Shown: positions 9,670-19,676 of the stretch, one piece after another
How the letters are laid out: every line of letters begins with the position of its first letter
Position numbering within the stretch: position 1 is the stretch's first letter
DNA from: Paludibacter sp.
Lineage (GTDB): Bacteria > Bacteroidota > Bacteroidia > Bacteroidales > Paludibacteraceae
Length of the DNA stretch: 64,000 nt
Assembly: GCA_028710415.1 (NCBI GenBank)
Contig: JAQTUE010000002.1
Span: 124,001 to 188,000 of the forward strand
Direction of reading: 5' to 3'
Notes under the pieces: generated by a model
The model's database searches: none
What the model saw: only the letters and a program-made list of their open reading frames with translations
Told to the model about the DNA's origin: nothing
Position numbers and translations under genes: made by a program

Positions 9670-11061
9670 ATGAGAAAATTATTTTTATCCTTATTTTGTT
9701 TACTTGCAATAAGTGCAATTGCCGGAGCAACATTGCGTTTGCCGGCCATCTTAAGCAATCATGCCGTATTACAACAATCGGCTGAGGTTAAGTTGTGGGG
9801 CTGGGCACAGAACACAACACCCGTAAGAATCAGTTGCAGCTGGAATGCTACCGATACAGTTATTGTAAACCCTTCAAAAGACTGGACATGGATTACCACA
9901 GTGAAGACTCCCAAAGCAGGAGGTCCTTATACCATTACTTTTATAAGTGGAAATGAGAAAGTTGTAATTGAGGATATCCTCATTGGCGAAGTATGGCTTT
10001 GCTCCGGACAATCGAACATGGAATTTAATTTTTCATGGGGAGTAAATGATGCGGGGGATGCTGTTTCTAAATCGACAAATAATGAACTACGGTTTTTTGA
10101 AATTCCACGTCTATACGATAACTTTCCACAGACTGACTGTCCTGGAAAATGGAAAATAAGCAGTCCTGAAACAGTAGAGAAAATGAGTGTTGTAGGATAT
10201 TTTTTCGGAAAGAAGATAAATACCATGATCAAAGCACCCGTAGGGTTGATTGCATCCTATTGGGGTGGCACCTGTGTGCAGTCGTGGATGCCAGCTGGTT
10301 GTTTTACCCATGATGCGGAATTACAAAGGGCAGCATATAATTTGAAACCTGTAAGCTGGGCACCCGTTGAACCTTCGATCATTTATAACTCAATGATTTA
10401 TCCGGTGACTAATTACCGTATAGCTGGATCCATATGGTATCAGGGCGAAGGAAACACCGAACAGCCACAGGAATATGGAAAGTTATTTGCAGGCTTGATT
10501 AAAGGATGGCGTGAAAAGTTTCAACAGGAATTTCCATTCTATTATGTCCAGATTGCACCCTGGAGCGGGTATGGTGGGCTAAGTGGCACGCTTCTCAGGG
10601 AACAACAGGAAACAGCCCTTACAATCCCTAAAACAGGAATGGTAGTTGTAGGTGATTTAGTAGATGACCTTACCAATATCCACCCGAAGATTAAGCAGGA
10701 AGTGGCAAACCGATTGGCTAATATGGTGCTAAAAGAACAATACGGTTTTAATTCATTACAACCATACTTTCCACATTTTGCTCAACTGAACATTCAAAAG
10801 AATAAGGCGATTATTACAGTTACTTCCATAGGAAAGTTAAACTGCAAAGATAAGAGTATAAAAAGTTTCGAGATAGCAGGGAATGATAAAGTTTTTTATC
10901 CCGCAGTGGCAGTAATTGAAAAAAACAATACCATTACACTAACTTCCAAACAAGTAAAAATGCCAGTTGCAGTTAGATATTGTTTTACAAATGATGGTGT
11001 GCCCAATCTGTTTGATGTAAACGGTTTACCTTTAATCCCATTTAGAACGGATAAATGGTAA
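9670..11061 (+). CDS. Secreted SGNH-type acetylesterase (sialate O-acetylesterase-like), probable acetylmannan esterase
   Basis: The 463-residue protein has a signal peptide (MRKLFLSLFCLLAISAIAGA) and the fold signature of the sialate O-acetylesterase/SASA group. The nucleophile Ser115 lies in LCSGQSNMEF, the oxyanion-side motif is IWYQGEGNTEQP, and the catalytic His338 lies in DDLTNIHPKIKQEVANRLA with Asp332/333 nearby. Family members remove acetyl groups from sugars. In a mannan locus the likely substrate is O-acetylated mannose in (galacto)glucomannan, which would otherwise block the mannanases. That substrate is inferred from context. Confidence 0.85.
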   Translation: MRKLFLSLFCLLAISAIAGATLRLPAILSNHAVLQQSAEVKLWGWAQNTTPVRISCSWNATDTVIVNPSKDWTWITTVKTPKAGGPYTITFISGNEKVVIEDILIGEVWLCSGQSNMEFNFSWGVNDAGDAVSKSTNNELRFFEIPRLYDNFPQTDCPGKWKISSPETVEKMSVVGYFFGKKINTMIKAPVGLIASYWGGTCVQSWMPAGCFTHDAELQRAAYNLKPVSWAPVEPSIIYNSMIYPVTNYRIAGSIWYQGEGNTEQPQEYGKLFAGLIKGWREKFQQEFPFYYVQIAPWSGYGGLSGTLLREQQETALTIPKTGMVVVGDLVDDLTNIHPKIKQEVANRLANMVLKEQYGFNSLQPYFPHFAQLNIQKNKAIITVTSIGKLNCKDKSIKSFEIAGNDKVFYPAVAVIEKNNTITLTSKQVKMPVAVRYCFTNDGVPNLFDVNGLPLIPFRTDKW

Positions 11062-11161
11062 TGAATAAAGAATTGAATTTTTGAACTGAGTGAACTCGTC
11101 TATTAAACAAGGCATGTCAAGGAATTTCTCCTGCATTAGAATTGAAAGAAAGAATAAATAC

Positions 11162-12313
11162 ATGAAAGGTTTACGAATAAATTCAATATACCTGCTATTA
11201 ATTTGTTTAATAGGATCGGGTACCTTATTGGCAGAACGTTTGAAAAAAAAGGAAAATGTTCCTGTTGACAAAAAAGCAACAACTGAAACAAAAGCCCTAT
11301 ATTCCAATCTGAAAAAGATTCAGGAAAATCATATTCTTGTGGGTCATCATGATGCAACTTTGTATGGGCATACCTGGGCAGGTGATGATAATCGTTCGGA
11401 TATAAAAGATGTTTGCGGTTCTCATCCTGCTTTGATAGGTTTTGATTTTGCCATGGTTACCAATAAGCCTTCTGATATGACTACCCAACGGTCGGAGTTA
11501 TTGCTTCGACGAATGATTGAAACATACAATCGAGGAGCAGTAATAACTATGTGCTGGCATACAGACAATCCGTTGACCGGAGAAACTGCCTGGGTAGATA
11601 CAACTAAAGCGGTAGTAAATACAGTTAAAGAATTACTCCCGGGAGGAAGTGCCCATGAAGCCTATAAAAATAAACTGATATTGATAGCCGGCATGGCAAA
11701 GAAAGCCAGAGGGGCAGATGGAAAATTGGTTCCGATTATTTTCCGACCCTTCCATGAAATGGAAGGTGGTTGGTTCTGGTGGGGAAGACCTCATAGAACT
11801 ATTGAAGAGTTCATAACATTGTGGCGCTTTACAGTCGGGTATTTAAGGGATACGCTCGGGGTTCATAATTTCTTATATGCATTCTCAACGGATTGTAAGT
11901 TCAAAACCCGTGAAGAGTATCTGATTGATTATCCCGGCGATAAGTATGTGGATATATTGGGAATGGATGAATACTGGGACTTCAGGCCGGATGGTGCAAA
12001 TAATCCATTACTGGCAGCTGAAAAAGTTAAGATAGTTTCTGATTTAGCACATGAAAAAGATAAAATTGCAGCCCTGACTGAAACGGGTCTGGAATCGATA
12101 ACCGATAGTACCTTTTTTACAAAGACATTACTGCCGGTACTTCGCTATAAAGGTTCGAAAATGGCTTATGTTATGCTTTGGCGAAATGATGATCATATGA
12201 AACATCATTTTTATGCACCGTTTCCCGGACATAATTCAGTGCCCGATTTCATTAAGTTTTACAATGAAGAATATACTTTGTTCGAGAATGATTTGAAAAG
12301 AATTTATAAATAA
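11162..12313 (+). CDS. Secreted GH26 beta-mannanase (single domain)
   Basis: A second GH26 enzyme, 383 residues from the ATG at 11162. A GTG at 11090 would add 24 polar residues in front of the signal peptide (INSIYLLLICLIGSGTLLA) and is less likely. Apart from the secretion signal it is all catalytic domain. The acid/base is E199 in FRPFHEMEGGWFWWG and the nucleophile is E307 in AALTETGLESI. The VGHHDATLYGHTW segment near the N-terminus matches the GH26 start and recurs in the next gene as LAHQDDAAYGHDW. It may be periplasmic and trim imported mannooligosaccharides, like the ManA-type mannanase of Bacteroides fragilis. That location is inference. Confidence 0.9.
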   Translation: MKGLRINSIYLLLICLIGSGTLLAERLKKKENVPVDKKATTETKALYSNLKKIQENHILVGHHDATLYGHTWAGDDNRSDIKDVCGSHPALIGFDFAMVTNKPSDMTTQRSELLLRRMIETYNRGAVITMCWHTDNPLTGETAWVDTTKAVVNTVKELLPGGSAHEAYKNKLILIAGMAKKARGADGKLVPIIFRPFHEMEGGWFWWGRPHRTIEEFITLWRFTVGYLRDTLGVHNFLYAFSTDCKFKTREEYLIDYPGDKYVDILGMDEYWDFRPDGANNPLLAAEKVKIVSDLAHEKDKIAALTETGLESITDSTFFTKTLLPVLRYKGSKMAYVMLWRNDDHMKHHFYAPFPGHNSVPDFIKFYNEEYTLFENDLKRIYK

Positions 12314-12339
12314 AAGAGGATTTTATTTTACTAAACAAA

Positions 12340-14703
12340 ATGACACTTATGATTTTATTCCATAAAAAATTAATTCTTTTTGTAATGACGTTGATGGCTG
12401 TCAGTACTTCCGCTGAAGTTCCTCAAAATTTTGCTAAGGTCGAAAAGAAACACTTTGTTGTGAATGATCAACCCTACTATTTTGTAGGTACAAACTTTTG
12501 GTACGGTGCAATCCTTGGTTCTAAAGGACAGGGGGGTAACAGGACTCTTTTAATTAAAGAACTCGATTTCATGAAAGAAAACGGTCTGGTTAATTTACGG
12601 GTACTCATTGGTTCTGATGGTGATAATGGCGTTCCATCGAAAGTAGAACCAACTTTACAAATTAAGCCCGGGATTTATAACGATACAATTTTTGAAGGAT
12701 TGGATTTTTTATTGTCTGAGTTGGGTAAAAGAAATATGAAAGCTGTATTATTCTTTACCAATTCATGGGAATGGTCAGGTGGATACAGCCAGTATCTTAA
12801 TTGGGCAGGTAAAGGGAAAAACCCCGTACCATCTGTGGATGGATGGCCTGCATATATGGCGTATGTAAAGCAATATGCCGGATGTGGAGAATGCCGCAAA
12901 ATGCTCAAAAACCATATTAAACATGTTATTTCACGCACAAACCGATACACAAAGATAAAATACACAGATGATCCGGCTATTTTTTCCTGGCAGATAGGGA
13001 ATGAACCTCGTTCATTTTCAGATACAAACAAACCTCTTTTTGTATCCTGGTTGAAAGACATATCATCATATATCAAATCATTGGATAAAAATCATATGGT
13101 TTCGATTGGTTCGGAAGGATTACATGGCTGTGAAGAAGATATGAACCTGTTTGAACAAATTCATTCCGATAAGAATATAGATTATCTCACCATGCATATC
13201 TGGCCTAAAAACTGGGGCTGGCTGGATGTGAAGAACATGCCGGGAACATTGCAGAAAAGTATTGACAGTACTGCTGCTTATATGAATAGCCATATGGCTG
13301 TTGCCCGCAAATTGGAAAAACCAATTGTAGTGGAGGAATTTGGTTTCCCACGTGATCATCACCAATATAACCTGAAAGATTCAACTTCTTTACGTGATGC
13401 CTATTATACTTCAGTATTTGAAACAATCCTGAAGGCTTCAAAAACAAATGACGTATTGGCAGGTTGCAATTTCTGGGCTTGGGGTGGAATGGCCAGACCA
13501 AATCCCAACCATATTTACTGGGTAAAAGGAGATGATTATATGGGTGATCCGGCTCAGGAAGAACAAGGGCTGAATTCAGTTTTTAATACCGATGCCACTG
13601 TAAAGATTATAAAGAAATATGTTCAAAAGATGCACAATATTCCTACACCTGTCGATCAGAATGCCACTCAAGGAACGCAGGCATTGTTTCATAATATGAT
13701 AGGTAATTTAAATAAGGGTATTATGTTGGCACATCAGGATGATGCAGCCTATGGACATGACTGGTATGGCAAAGCAGGGGGATCGGATGTAAAAGCCGTT
13801 GCAGGTGATTATCCTGCTATGGTAGGCTGGGAATTAGGTCACCTGGAAATAGGTGCATCTTATAACCTGGATTCAGTCTATTTCAAAGATATGAAACGAC
13901 TGATGCGCGAAGTTTACGAGCGTGGTGGAATTAATACTATCAGTTGGCATGGAGATAATATTGTTACAGGAAAAACCGCGTGGGATTGTGGACAGGATTC
14001 AGTTGTCCGGACCATATTACCCGGTGGAAGTAATCATGCAAAATTCTTAACCTGGTTGGACCGTTTGTCCGGCTTCTTTCATGATTTAAAAGATGAAAAT
14101 GGAAATACTTTCCCTGTTATTTTCAGAATGTTTCATGAACATACCGGAAGTTGGTTTTGGTGGGGAGCCAAACAATGTACACCTGATGAATACAATCAAC
14201 TGTATAGAATGACTGTAAACTACCTCAGGGATGTAAAAGGAGTTCATAATGTGTTATATGCCTTTTCGCCATGTAATATTAATACCGAAAAAGAATTCCT
14301 GCTTCGTTATCCGGGTGATGATTATGTTGATATCGTAGGCGTAGATGCCTATTGTGGGAATAAAAACACAGATGAGACAAATACTAAGTTTAAAAAAGAA
14401 GTTTCTGTCCAGTTGGATATAGTAACCGGTTATGCTAAGAAAGCAAATAAAATCCCGGTGTTGGCAGAAACAGGCATGGAAGGAATTGCTAATCCCGATT
14501 TCTTTACAAAAGTTCTTTTGCCTGCTATTGCGCCCTATAAGATCAGCTACGTATTGTTGTGGAGAAATGCGTACACTATCAAGACTCATTATTATGCTCC
14601 TTTTCCCGGACATGCATCTGCCGTTGACTTTAAAAAATTTACCGATATGCCGGAAATTCTTTTAAATAAAGAGATTCAATCCATGTATGTCTTTGAAAAA
14701 TAG
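12340..14703 (+). CDS. Bimodular beta-mannanase: GH5 (subfamily 7-like) fused to GH26
   Basis: The 787-residue secreted protein carries two complete mannanase modules in series. Residues about 25-435 are a GH5 domain with acid/base E222 in SWQIGNEPRSF and nucleophile E333 in KPIVVEEFGFPRD. The long loops and GTNFWYGA start resemble GH5 subfamily 7 mannanases. Residues about 440-787 are a GH26 domain (LAHQDDAAYGHDWYG) with acid/base E600 in FRMFHEHTGSWFWWG and nucleophile E710 in IPVLAETGMEGI. All four catalytic Glu are present, so both modules should be active. The linker between modules is very short. The start could also be the ATG at 12349. It lies 26 bases after the preceding GH26 gene. 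Confidence 0.9.
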   Translation: MTLMILFHKKLILFVMTLMAVSTSAEVPQNFAKVEKKHFVVNDQPYYFVGTNFWYGAILGSKGQGGNRTLLIKELDFMKENGLVNLRVLIGSDGDNGVPSKVEPTLQIKPGIYNDTIFEGLDFLLSELGKRNMKAVLFFTNSWEWSGGYSQYLNWAGKGKNPVPSVDGWPAYMAYVKQYAGCGECRKMLKNHIKHVISRTNRYTKIKYTDDPAIFSWQIGNEPRSFSDTNKPLFVSWLKDISSYIKSLDKNHMVSIGSEGLHGCEEDMNLFEQIHSDKNIDYLTMHIWPKNWGWLDVKNMPGTLQKSIDSTAAYMNSHMAVARKLEKPIVVEEFGFPRDHHQYNLKDSTSLRDAYYTSVFETILKASKTNDVLAGCNFWAWGGMARPNPNHIYWVKGDDYMGDPAQEEQGLNSVFNTDATVKIIKKYVQKMHNIPTPVDQNATQGTQALFHNMIGNLNKGIMLAHQDDAAYGHDWYGKAGGSDVKAVAGDYPAMVGWELGHLEIGASYNLDSVYFKDMKRLMREVYERGGINTISWHGDNIVTGKTAWDCGQDSVVRTILPGGSNHAKFLTWLDRLSGFFHDLKDENGNTFPVIFRMFHEHTGSWFWWGAKQCTPDEYNQLYRMTVNYLRDVKGVHNVLYAFSPCNINTEKEFLLRYPGDDYVDIVGVDAYCGNKNTDETNTKFKKEVSVQLDIVTGYAKKANKIPVLAETGMEGIANPDFFTKVLLPAIAPYKISYVLLWRNAYTIKTHYYAPFPGHASAVDFKKFTDMPEILLNKEIQSMYVFEK

Positions 14704-14740
14704 GCGGAGTGATTTTAAATAACGAATATAATATAAAAAG

Positions 14741-16651
14741 ATGAAACTTATTATTTATAGATTTTGCATTTCACTGTTACTTGTATTAATAAGCTGTACA
14801 ACTTTATTCTCTCAGGATGTGGTTGTAAATGTGAATGCATCTGATGGCAAGAAAGCCGTGTCACCTTATATTTATGGTCGTAACAATAGTTTTGCCAACT
14901 CATTTGGTTCAGCTTCATCCGCTACAGATATTACTTATTTCAAAGAAGCAGGATTACGGTTGGCTCGTGAAAATGGTGGTAACAATGCTACCAAATACAA
15001 TTGGCGTAAGAAGATCTCAAGTCATCCGGACTGGTACAACAACGTTTACGATCATGATTGGGATAACTTATCAAAGAACATTGTTGCTAACGTACCGGAT
15101 ATGCAGGTGATGTGGGCATTTCAGCTGATTGGAAAGGTTGCTTCAAATAAGAATAACAACTTCAATGACTGGAATTATAACAAAGCTCAGTGGTGGAGTG
15201 GTTGTTCGCAAGATCTGGCAGGCGGAGGAACATTAAATGCAAGTGGCGGAAGCATGGCAACGGTTAACGGTAATCCATTACTTTATACGATGGATTGGCC
15301 TGCCGATTCAACAGCAGAAGTTTTGAACCATTGGTTCGGAACTAAAGGGATAGGATTAAACTCAAAAAACTTCATTTATTGGGACATGGACAATGAGCCT
15401 GAAATATGGAGCGGAACTCACAATGACGTTATGGCCACTCAGTTGGCTGCATCTGCTTTTATGGATAAATACTTTGCAGTGGCTAAAAAAGCCCGTGCTC
15501 TCTATCCGGGTATCAAACTGTGTGGTCCGGTAACTGCCAATGAATGGCAATGGTATAAATGGAGCTCTGAAACTTTGAATATAAATGGAAAGTATTATTC
15601 CTGGCTCGAGTATTTTCTGAAAAGGGTAGCCGACGAACAGAAAGCAACGGGAATAAAACTGCTTGATGTGGTTGACATTCATTGGTATCCCGGAGAATCA
15701 ACAGATGCTGAGGTATTGCAATTGTATCGTATTTTTTACGATAAAACGTATGTTTATCCCGGAGCTAACGGTGTAAAATCAATTAACGGAAGTTGGGACA
15801 ATACACAAACGAAAGAATATATTTTTCAACGTATTAACGACTGGCTGACTCTGTATTTTGGTGTAAATCATGGCATAACGATAGGTATGAGCGAGTCGGG
15901 AATCAATTCTTCCAATGCGAATACCAACTCGGTTCTTTATGCTTCAATCCTCGGAACATTTGCCAACAATGGCGTTGAATTGTACACGCCATGGAGCTGG
16001 AATACAGGGATGTGGGAAACCTTGCACCTGTTTAGCCGTTATGCCAAAAATTACAGCGTGACGAGTACATCTTCTCTCGAAAATGCAGTTTCGGGATATA
16101 CTACGATAACAAATAATGCCGATTCAATGACTGTGATTCTGGTCAATCGGGACTTGAGTTCGACGCACAAAGTAACAGTTAATCTATCAGGTTTTCAAAT
16201 AGCAAATGGAACTTATAATACTTTGCAGTTAGCTTCATTGCCAACCACCGAAACTTTCGTGTCGCATTCAACCAATGCATTAAAAAAAAATACGGTGTTT
16301 GTTTCCGGAAATTCATTTAGCATTATTTTGCCAACTGTATCCACGACTGCTGTGATTCTTAAAGCGAATACTTCTGCTGTTGAAAATCTGCAGGCCTTGT
16401 CTACAGAAATAAAGCTTTATCCTAATCCGGTTAAAGAGAACCTGAACATTATTATCGGATCACAAACTCCGGCTCTTACTGATATTTCGGTTTATTCGCA
16501 GGCTGGAAATCTAATCTCGTTTACCCGGTATAATTACGACGGAAGTTCTCCAATGAAAATCAATACTGCAAACCTTATTAAAGGGGTATATCTAACAAAA
16601 ATAAACAATACTGATTTTTCAGGTGCAACGAAATTCTGCGTCTTTAGATAG
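14741..16651 (+). CDS. Secreted GH44-like endoglucanase/mannanase with T9SS C-terminal sorting domain
   Basis: The 636-residue protein has a signal peptide, a catalytic domain (about 28-545) and a T9SS type A sorting domain (about 555-636, KLYPNPVKENLNI to LIKGVYLTKI). The catalytic part resembles GH44: it opens with VSPYIYGRNNSF and has NWRKKISSHPDWYNNVYDHD, the presumed acid/base E219 in WDMDNEPEIW, DIHWYPGES, and the presumed nucleophile E385 in ITIGMSESGINSS, then a beta-sandwich. GH44 members cleave beta-1,4-glucan, xyloglucan and sometimes mannan, so glucomannan backbone cleavage fits the locus. The T9SS tail suggests export by the Por system and surface attachment or release, unlike the lipoproteins nearby. 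Family assignment is from motif memory. Confidence 0.75.
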   Translation: MKLIIYRFCISLLLVLISCTTLFSQDVVVNVNASDGKKAVSPYIYGRNNSFANSFGSASSATDITYFKEAGLRLARENGGNNATKYNWRKKISSHPDWYNNVYDHDWDNLSKNIVANVPDMQVMWAFQLIGKVASNKNNNFNDWNYNKAQWWSGCSQDLAGGGTLNASGGSMATVNGNPLLYTMDWPADSTAEVLNHWFGTKGIGLNSKNFIYWDMDNEPEIWSGTHNDVMATQLAASAFMDKYFAVAKKARALYPGIKLCGPVTANEWQWYKWSSETLNINGKYYSWLEYFLKRVADEQKATGIKLLDVVDIHWYPGESTDAEVLQLYRIFYDKTYVYPGANGVKSINGSWDNTQTKEYIFQRINDWLTLYFGVNHGITIGMSESGINSSNANTNSVLYASILGTFANNGVELYTPWSWNTGMWETLHLFSRYAKNYSVTSTSSLENAVSGYTTITNNADSMTVILVNRDLSSTHKVTVNLSGFQIANGTYNTLQLASLPTTETFVSHSTNALKKNTVFVSGNSFSIILPTVSTTAVILKANTSAVENLQALSTEIKLYPNPVKENLNIIIGSQTPALTDISVYSQAGNLISFTRYNYDGSSPMKINTANLIKGVYLTKINNTDFSGATKFCVFR

Positions 16652-16676
16652 TTGATAATCGAATCCATTAATTACG

Positions 16677-19550
16677 ATGAAAGTAAAAATTAATTTATTG
16701 TTTATTATAACCCTGTTTCTTTCAATTTCTGTTTTTTCCCAAAAACAGGATGAACCTATATGCAATAAAAGGGAACACATAATCCTTGATGACGGCTGGC
16801 GCTTTGCACTTGGCAATGCCACTGATATTACCAAAGATTTTTATACATCAACAGGCTACTTTACTTATTTAGCTAAAACAGGATATGGAGATGGTGCTTC
16901 CGTACCACAATTTGAGGACCGCACATGGCGTGAAGTTGATCTGCCTCATGACTGGGCTGTAGAATTGCCTTTTTCATCAGATGCAAGTCATAGCCATGGG
17001 TATCGTACTATTGGTTGGAAGTATCCTGAAATGTCGGTAGGATGGTATCGAAAGAAATTTAATTTGCCAGTTTCAGATTTAGGACGTAAAATAAGCATTC
17101 AGTTTGATGGGATACATCGAAATTCAATTGTATGGGTCAATGGATTCTATGTTGGAAATGAAAAAAGTGGATATGCCAGTTCGGTGTATGATATAACAGA
17201 TTATCTGAATTACGGGGCGGAAAATACGATAGCTGTCAGGGTTGATGCCAGTATGGAAGAGGGATGGTACTACGAAGGGGCAGGTATTTATCGCCATGTA
17301 TGGCTTAATAAAACAGACCGGTTGCATGTAGGACAAAATGGCACATTTATAACCTCTGAGTTAGATGGTGATAATGCTGAATTAACCGTTCGTACAAACG
17401 TAAATAACGAATATGATCGTCAATCAACTTTTACCATAGAGCAAGTATTGATAAATGTCAATAACCAGCCGGTTGTTTCAACAAAGCTGGAGAATGTAAC
17501 ATTGAAAGGAAATTTGCAAAATACATGGTTTCAAAAAATCAATGTTGAAAAGCCGACGCTCTGGACTTTGGAAAATCCATATTTGTATAAATTGAAAACA
17601 AATATTATTGCAGATGGAAATATCGTTGATTCTTACATTACAACAGTAGGTATCCGTACACTACGTTTCGATCCTAATTTGGGATTCTTTCTGAATGGTA
17701 AAAGTGTCAAGATTAAAGGTACCAATAATCATCAGGATCATGCAGGAGTTGGAACTGCCATACCGGATACATTGCAGGAATTCAGGGTGAAGAAGCTCAT
17801 AGAAATGGGTAGTAATGCAATACGGACTTCACATAATCCGCCTACCCCGGAGTTACTGGATATTTGTGACAGGCTTGGAATGCTTGTTTTAGATGAAAAC
17901 AGGTTAATGGGAATCAATCAGGAGCACTTAGACTTACTCGAACGATTTATGGTTCGCGACCGGAATCATCCAAGTGTTATACTCTGGTCATTAGGGAATG
18001 AAGAATGGGCAATAGAGAGCAATGAAAAAGGAGCCCGGATTACCAAAACCATGCAGGAATTTGCTCAGAATATAGATTCTTCACGTGCATTTACAGTCGC
18101 AGTTTCGGGTGGTTGGGATAATGGCAGTGGAAAAATAGCGCAAGTTATGGGTTATAATTATATTGTTCAAGGCAATATTGATGAACACCACAAGAAATTT
18201 CCATGGCAATGTGGGATTGGAACAGAAGAGAGCAATACCATAGGTACCAGGGGTGTTTACGCTGATGATAAAGCAAATGGTCGTATGGCAGCGACAAACC
18301 GAATGCCGGAGAATGTTGGAACAGAATCAGGATGGAAATTTTATGCTGAACGACCCTTCCTATCGGGATTGTTCTTCTGGACCGGTTTTGATTACCGGGG
18401 GGAAGCAAATCCACTTTCATGGCCGGCAGTAAACTCCGAATTCGGGATTGTTGATTTATGTGGTTTCCCAAAAGATATTTTTTATTACCTGAAATCGTGG
18501 TGGGGGACTAAACCTGTTATGCATATTATGCCTCACTGGACCTGGAAAGGAAGCGAAGGAAAAAATATTAATGTGACTATATACAGTAATTCAGAAGAAG
18601 TAGAATTGGTTCTTAATAATAAATCACTCGGCAAAAGGTCAATGCCTACGAATGGACATTTAGATTGGGATGTGGTTTATATGCCTGGAACACTTTTGGC
18701 TAGAGGTTTTGTAAGTGGAAAAATGATGGTGTCAGAACAACTTGAAACGACTGATGTCCCTGCAAAAGTAGCTCTGTCTTCCGACCGCTTACAACTAAAA
18801 GCTGATGGAGAAGATGTTGCCATAATTACGGTTCAACTAAATGATTTGAAAAACAGATTGGTGCCAACCGGAAATAAAGAAATCGCATTTACACTTAGTG
18901 GACCAGGTAAAATAATAGGAGTTGGCAATGGAGATCCGGCTTCTCATGATCCGGAACAGTTTCTGGATAGCGTTGAAAGATTAAATATCGTTGATTTACA
19001 TTATAAGCTATTCGACAGTAGTTTGATTCGCAACGAAATTGACGAAATGAATGTTGATTCAGGTTGGTCTAAGGCATTTCAAAAAGGATATGGTGTGTAT
19101 GAAAACGGTAAATCTATTTCAATTAGAGGGTTCTTTAATCTGGATCATTTGACTGATAAAACAACTATTGAATTTTTTATTAAAAAGTTAGTGGATAATC
19201 AATCTGTTTATGTGAATGGTAAATCAGTGAATAAAGACTTGAAAAGTGATGATCCAAATCAGGTGTTGAAACTCGATAATAATATGCTTCACAAGGGTCT
19301 AAATACTGTTGTTTTAGTAGGAAAACCTTTTGTAAAGAAAACGGAATGGGAAGAATTGAATACAAGCCCAGGTACTATTAAAGTTGTTTATCCGGCTTCT
19401 CCATGGAAACGAAAGACATTTAACGGATTTGCTCAGATTATTGTGAAAACAACAAAACAAACTGGTGATATTACATTATTAGCTGGTTGTGAGGGATTGA
19501 TACCGGCAACCCTGAAAATGAAATCTACAGAAGTAAATTCAGTTAAATAA
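16677..19550 (+). CDS. GH2 glycosidase (beta-galactosidase/beta-mannosidase type) with extra C-terminal domains
   Basis: This 957-residue exported enzyme (signal MKVKINLLFIITLFLSISVFS) has the GH2 order: sugar-binding domain (about 25-220), Ig-like domain (about 225-335) and TIM barrel (about 340-640). The acid/base is E442 in LWSLGNEEWAIES, and the nucleophile is probably E517 or E518 in GIGTEESNTIGTRG. A DUF4982-like Ig domain (about 655-720, VTIYSNSEEVELVLNN) follows, then an Ig-like domain that seems split. It begins at VALSSDRLQLKADGEDVAII, breaks after GNGDPASHDPEQF, and resumes at FNGFAQIIVKTT after an insert of about 140 residues with an NGK-containing jelly-roll look. Exo-release of beta-galactosyl or beta-mannosyl residues is inferred. 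Confidence 0.85.
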   Translation: MKVKINLLFIITLFLSISVFSQKQDEPICNKREHIILDDGWRFALGNATDITKDFYTSTGYFTYLAKTGYGDGASVPQFEDRTWREVDLPHDWAVELPFSSDASHSHGYRTIGWKYPEMSVGWYRKKFNLPVSDLGRKISIQFDGIHRNSIVWVNGFYVGNEKSGYASSVYDITDYLNYGAENTIAVRVDASMEEGWYYEGAGIYRHVWLNKTDRLHVGQNGTFITSELDGDNAELTVRTNVNNEYDRQSTFTIEQVLINVNNQPVVSTKLENVTLKGNLQNTWFQKINVEKPTLWTLENPYLYKLKTNIIADGNIVDSYITTVGIRTLRFDPNLGFFLNGKSVKIKGTNNHQDHAGVGTAIPDTLQEFRVKKLIEMGSNAIRTSHNPPTPELLDICDRLGMLVLDENRLMGINQEHLDLLERFMVRDRNHPSVILWSLGNEEWAIESNEKGARITKTMQEFAQNIDSSRAFTVAVSGGWDNGSGKIAQVMGYNYIVQGNIDEHHKKFPWQCGIGTEESNTIGTRGVYADDKANGRMAATNRMPENVGTESGWKFYAERPFLSGLFFWTGFDYRGEANPLSWPAVNSEFGIVDLCGFPKDIFYYLKSWWGTKPVMHIMPHWTWKGSEGKNINVTIYSNSEEVELVLNNKSLGKRSMPTNGHLDWDVVYMPGTLLARGFVSGKMMVSEQLETTDVPAKVALSSDRLQLKADGEDVAIITVQLNDLKNRLVPTGNKEIAFTLSGPGKIIGVGNGDPASHDPEQFLDSVERLNIVDLHYKLFDSSLIRNEIDEMNVDSGWSKAFQKGYGVYENGKSISIRGFFNLDHLTDKTTIEFFIKKLVDNQSVYVNGKSVNKDLKSDDPNQVLKLDNNMLHKGLNTVVLVGKPFVKKTEWEELNTSPGTIKVVYPASPWKRKTFNGFAQIIVKTTKQTGDITLLAGCEGLIPATLKMKSTEVNSVK

Positions 19551-19676
19551 GTGGATCGGTTTAGAAAACAGTAAGAACTGTGCCGGTCAGTTCATTTGAA
19601 TTAAAGGATACCGGAATGAATGACATTTAAAGAAGAATATGAACTCAGAATATTATTGATTAAAGATATAAAGATT

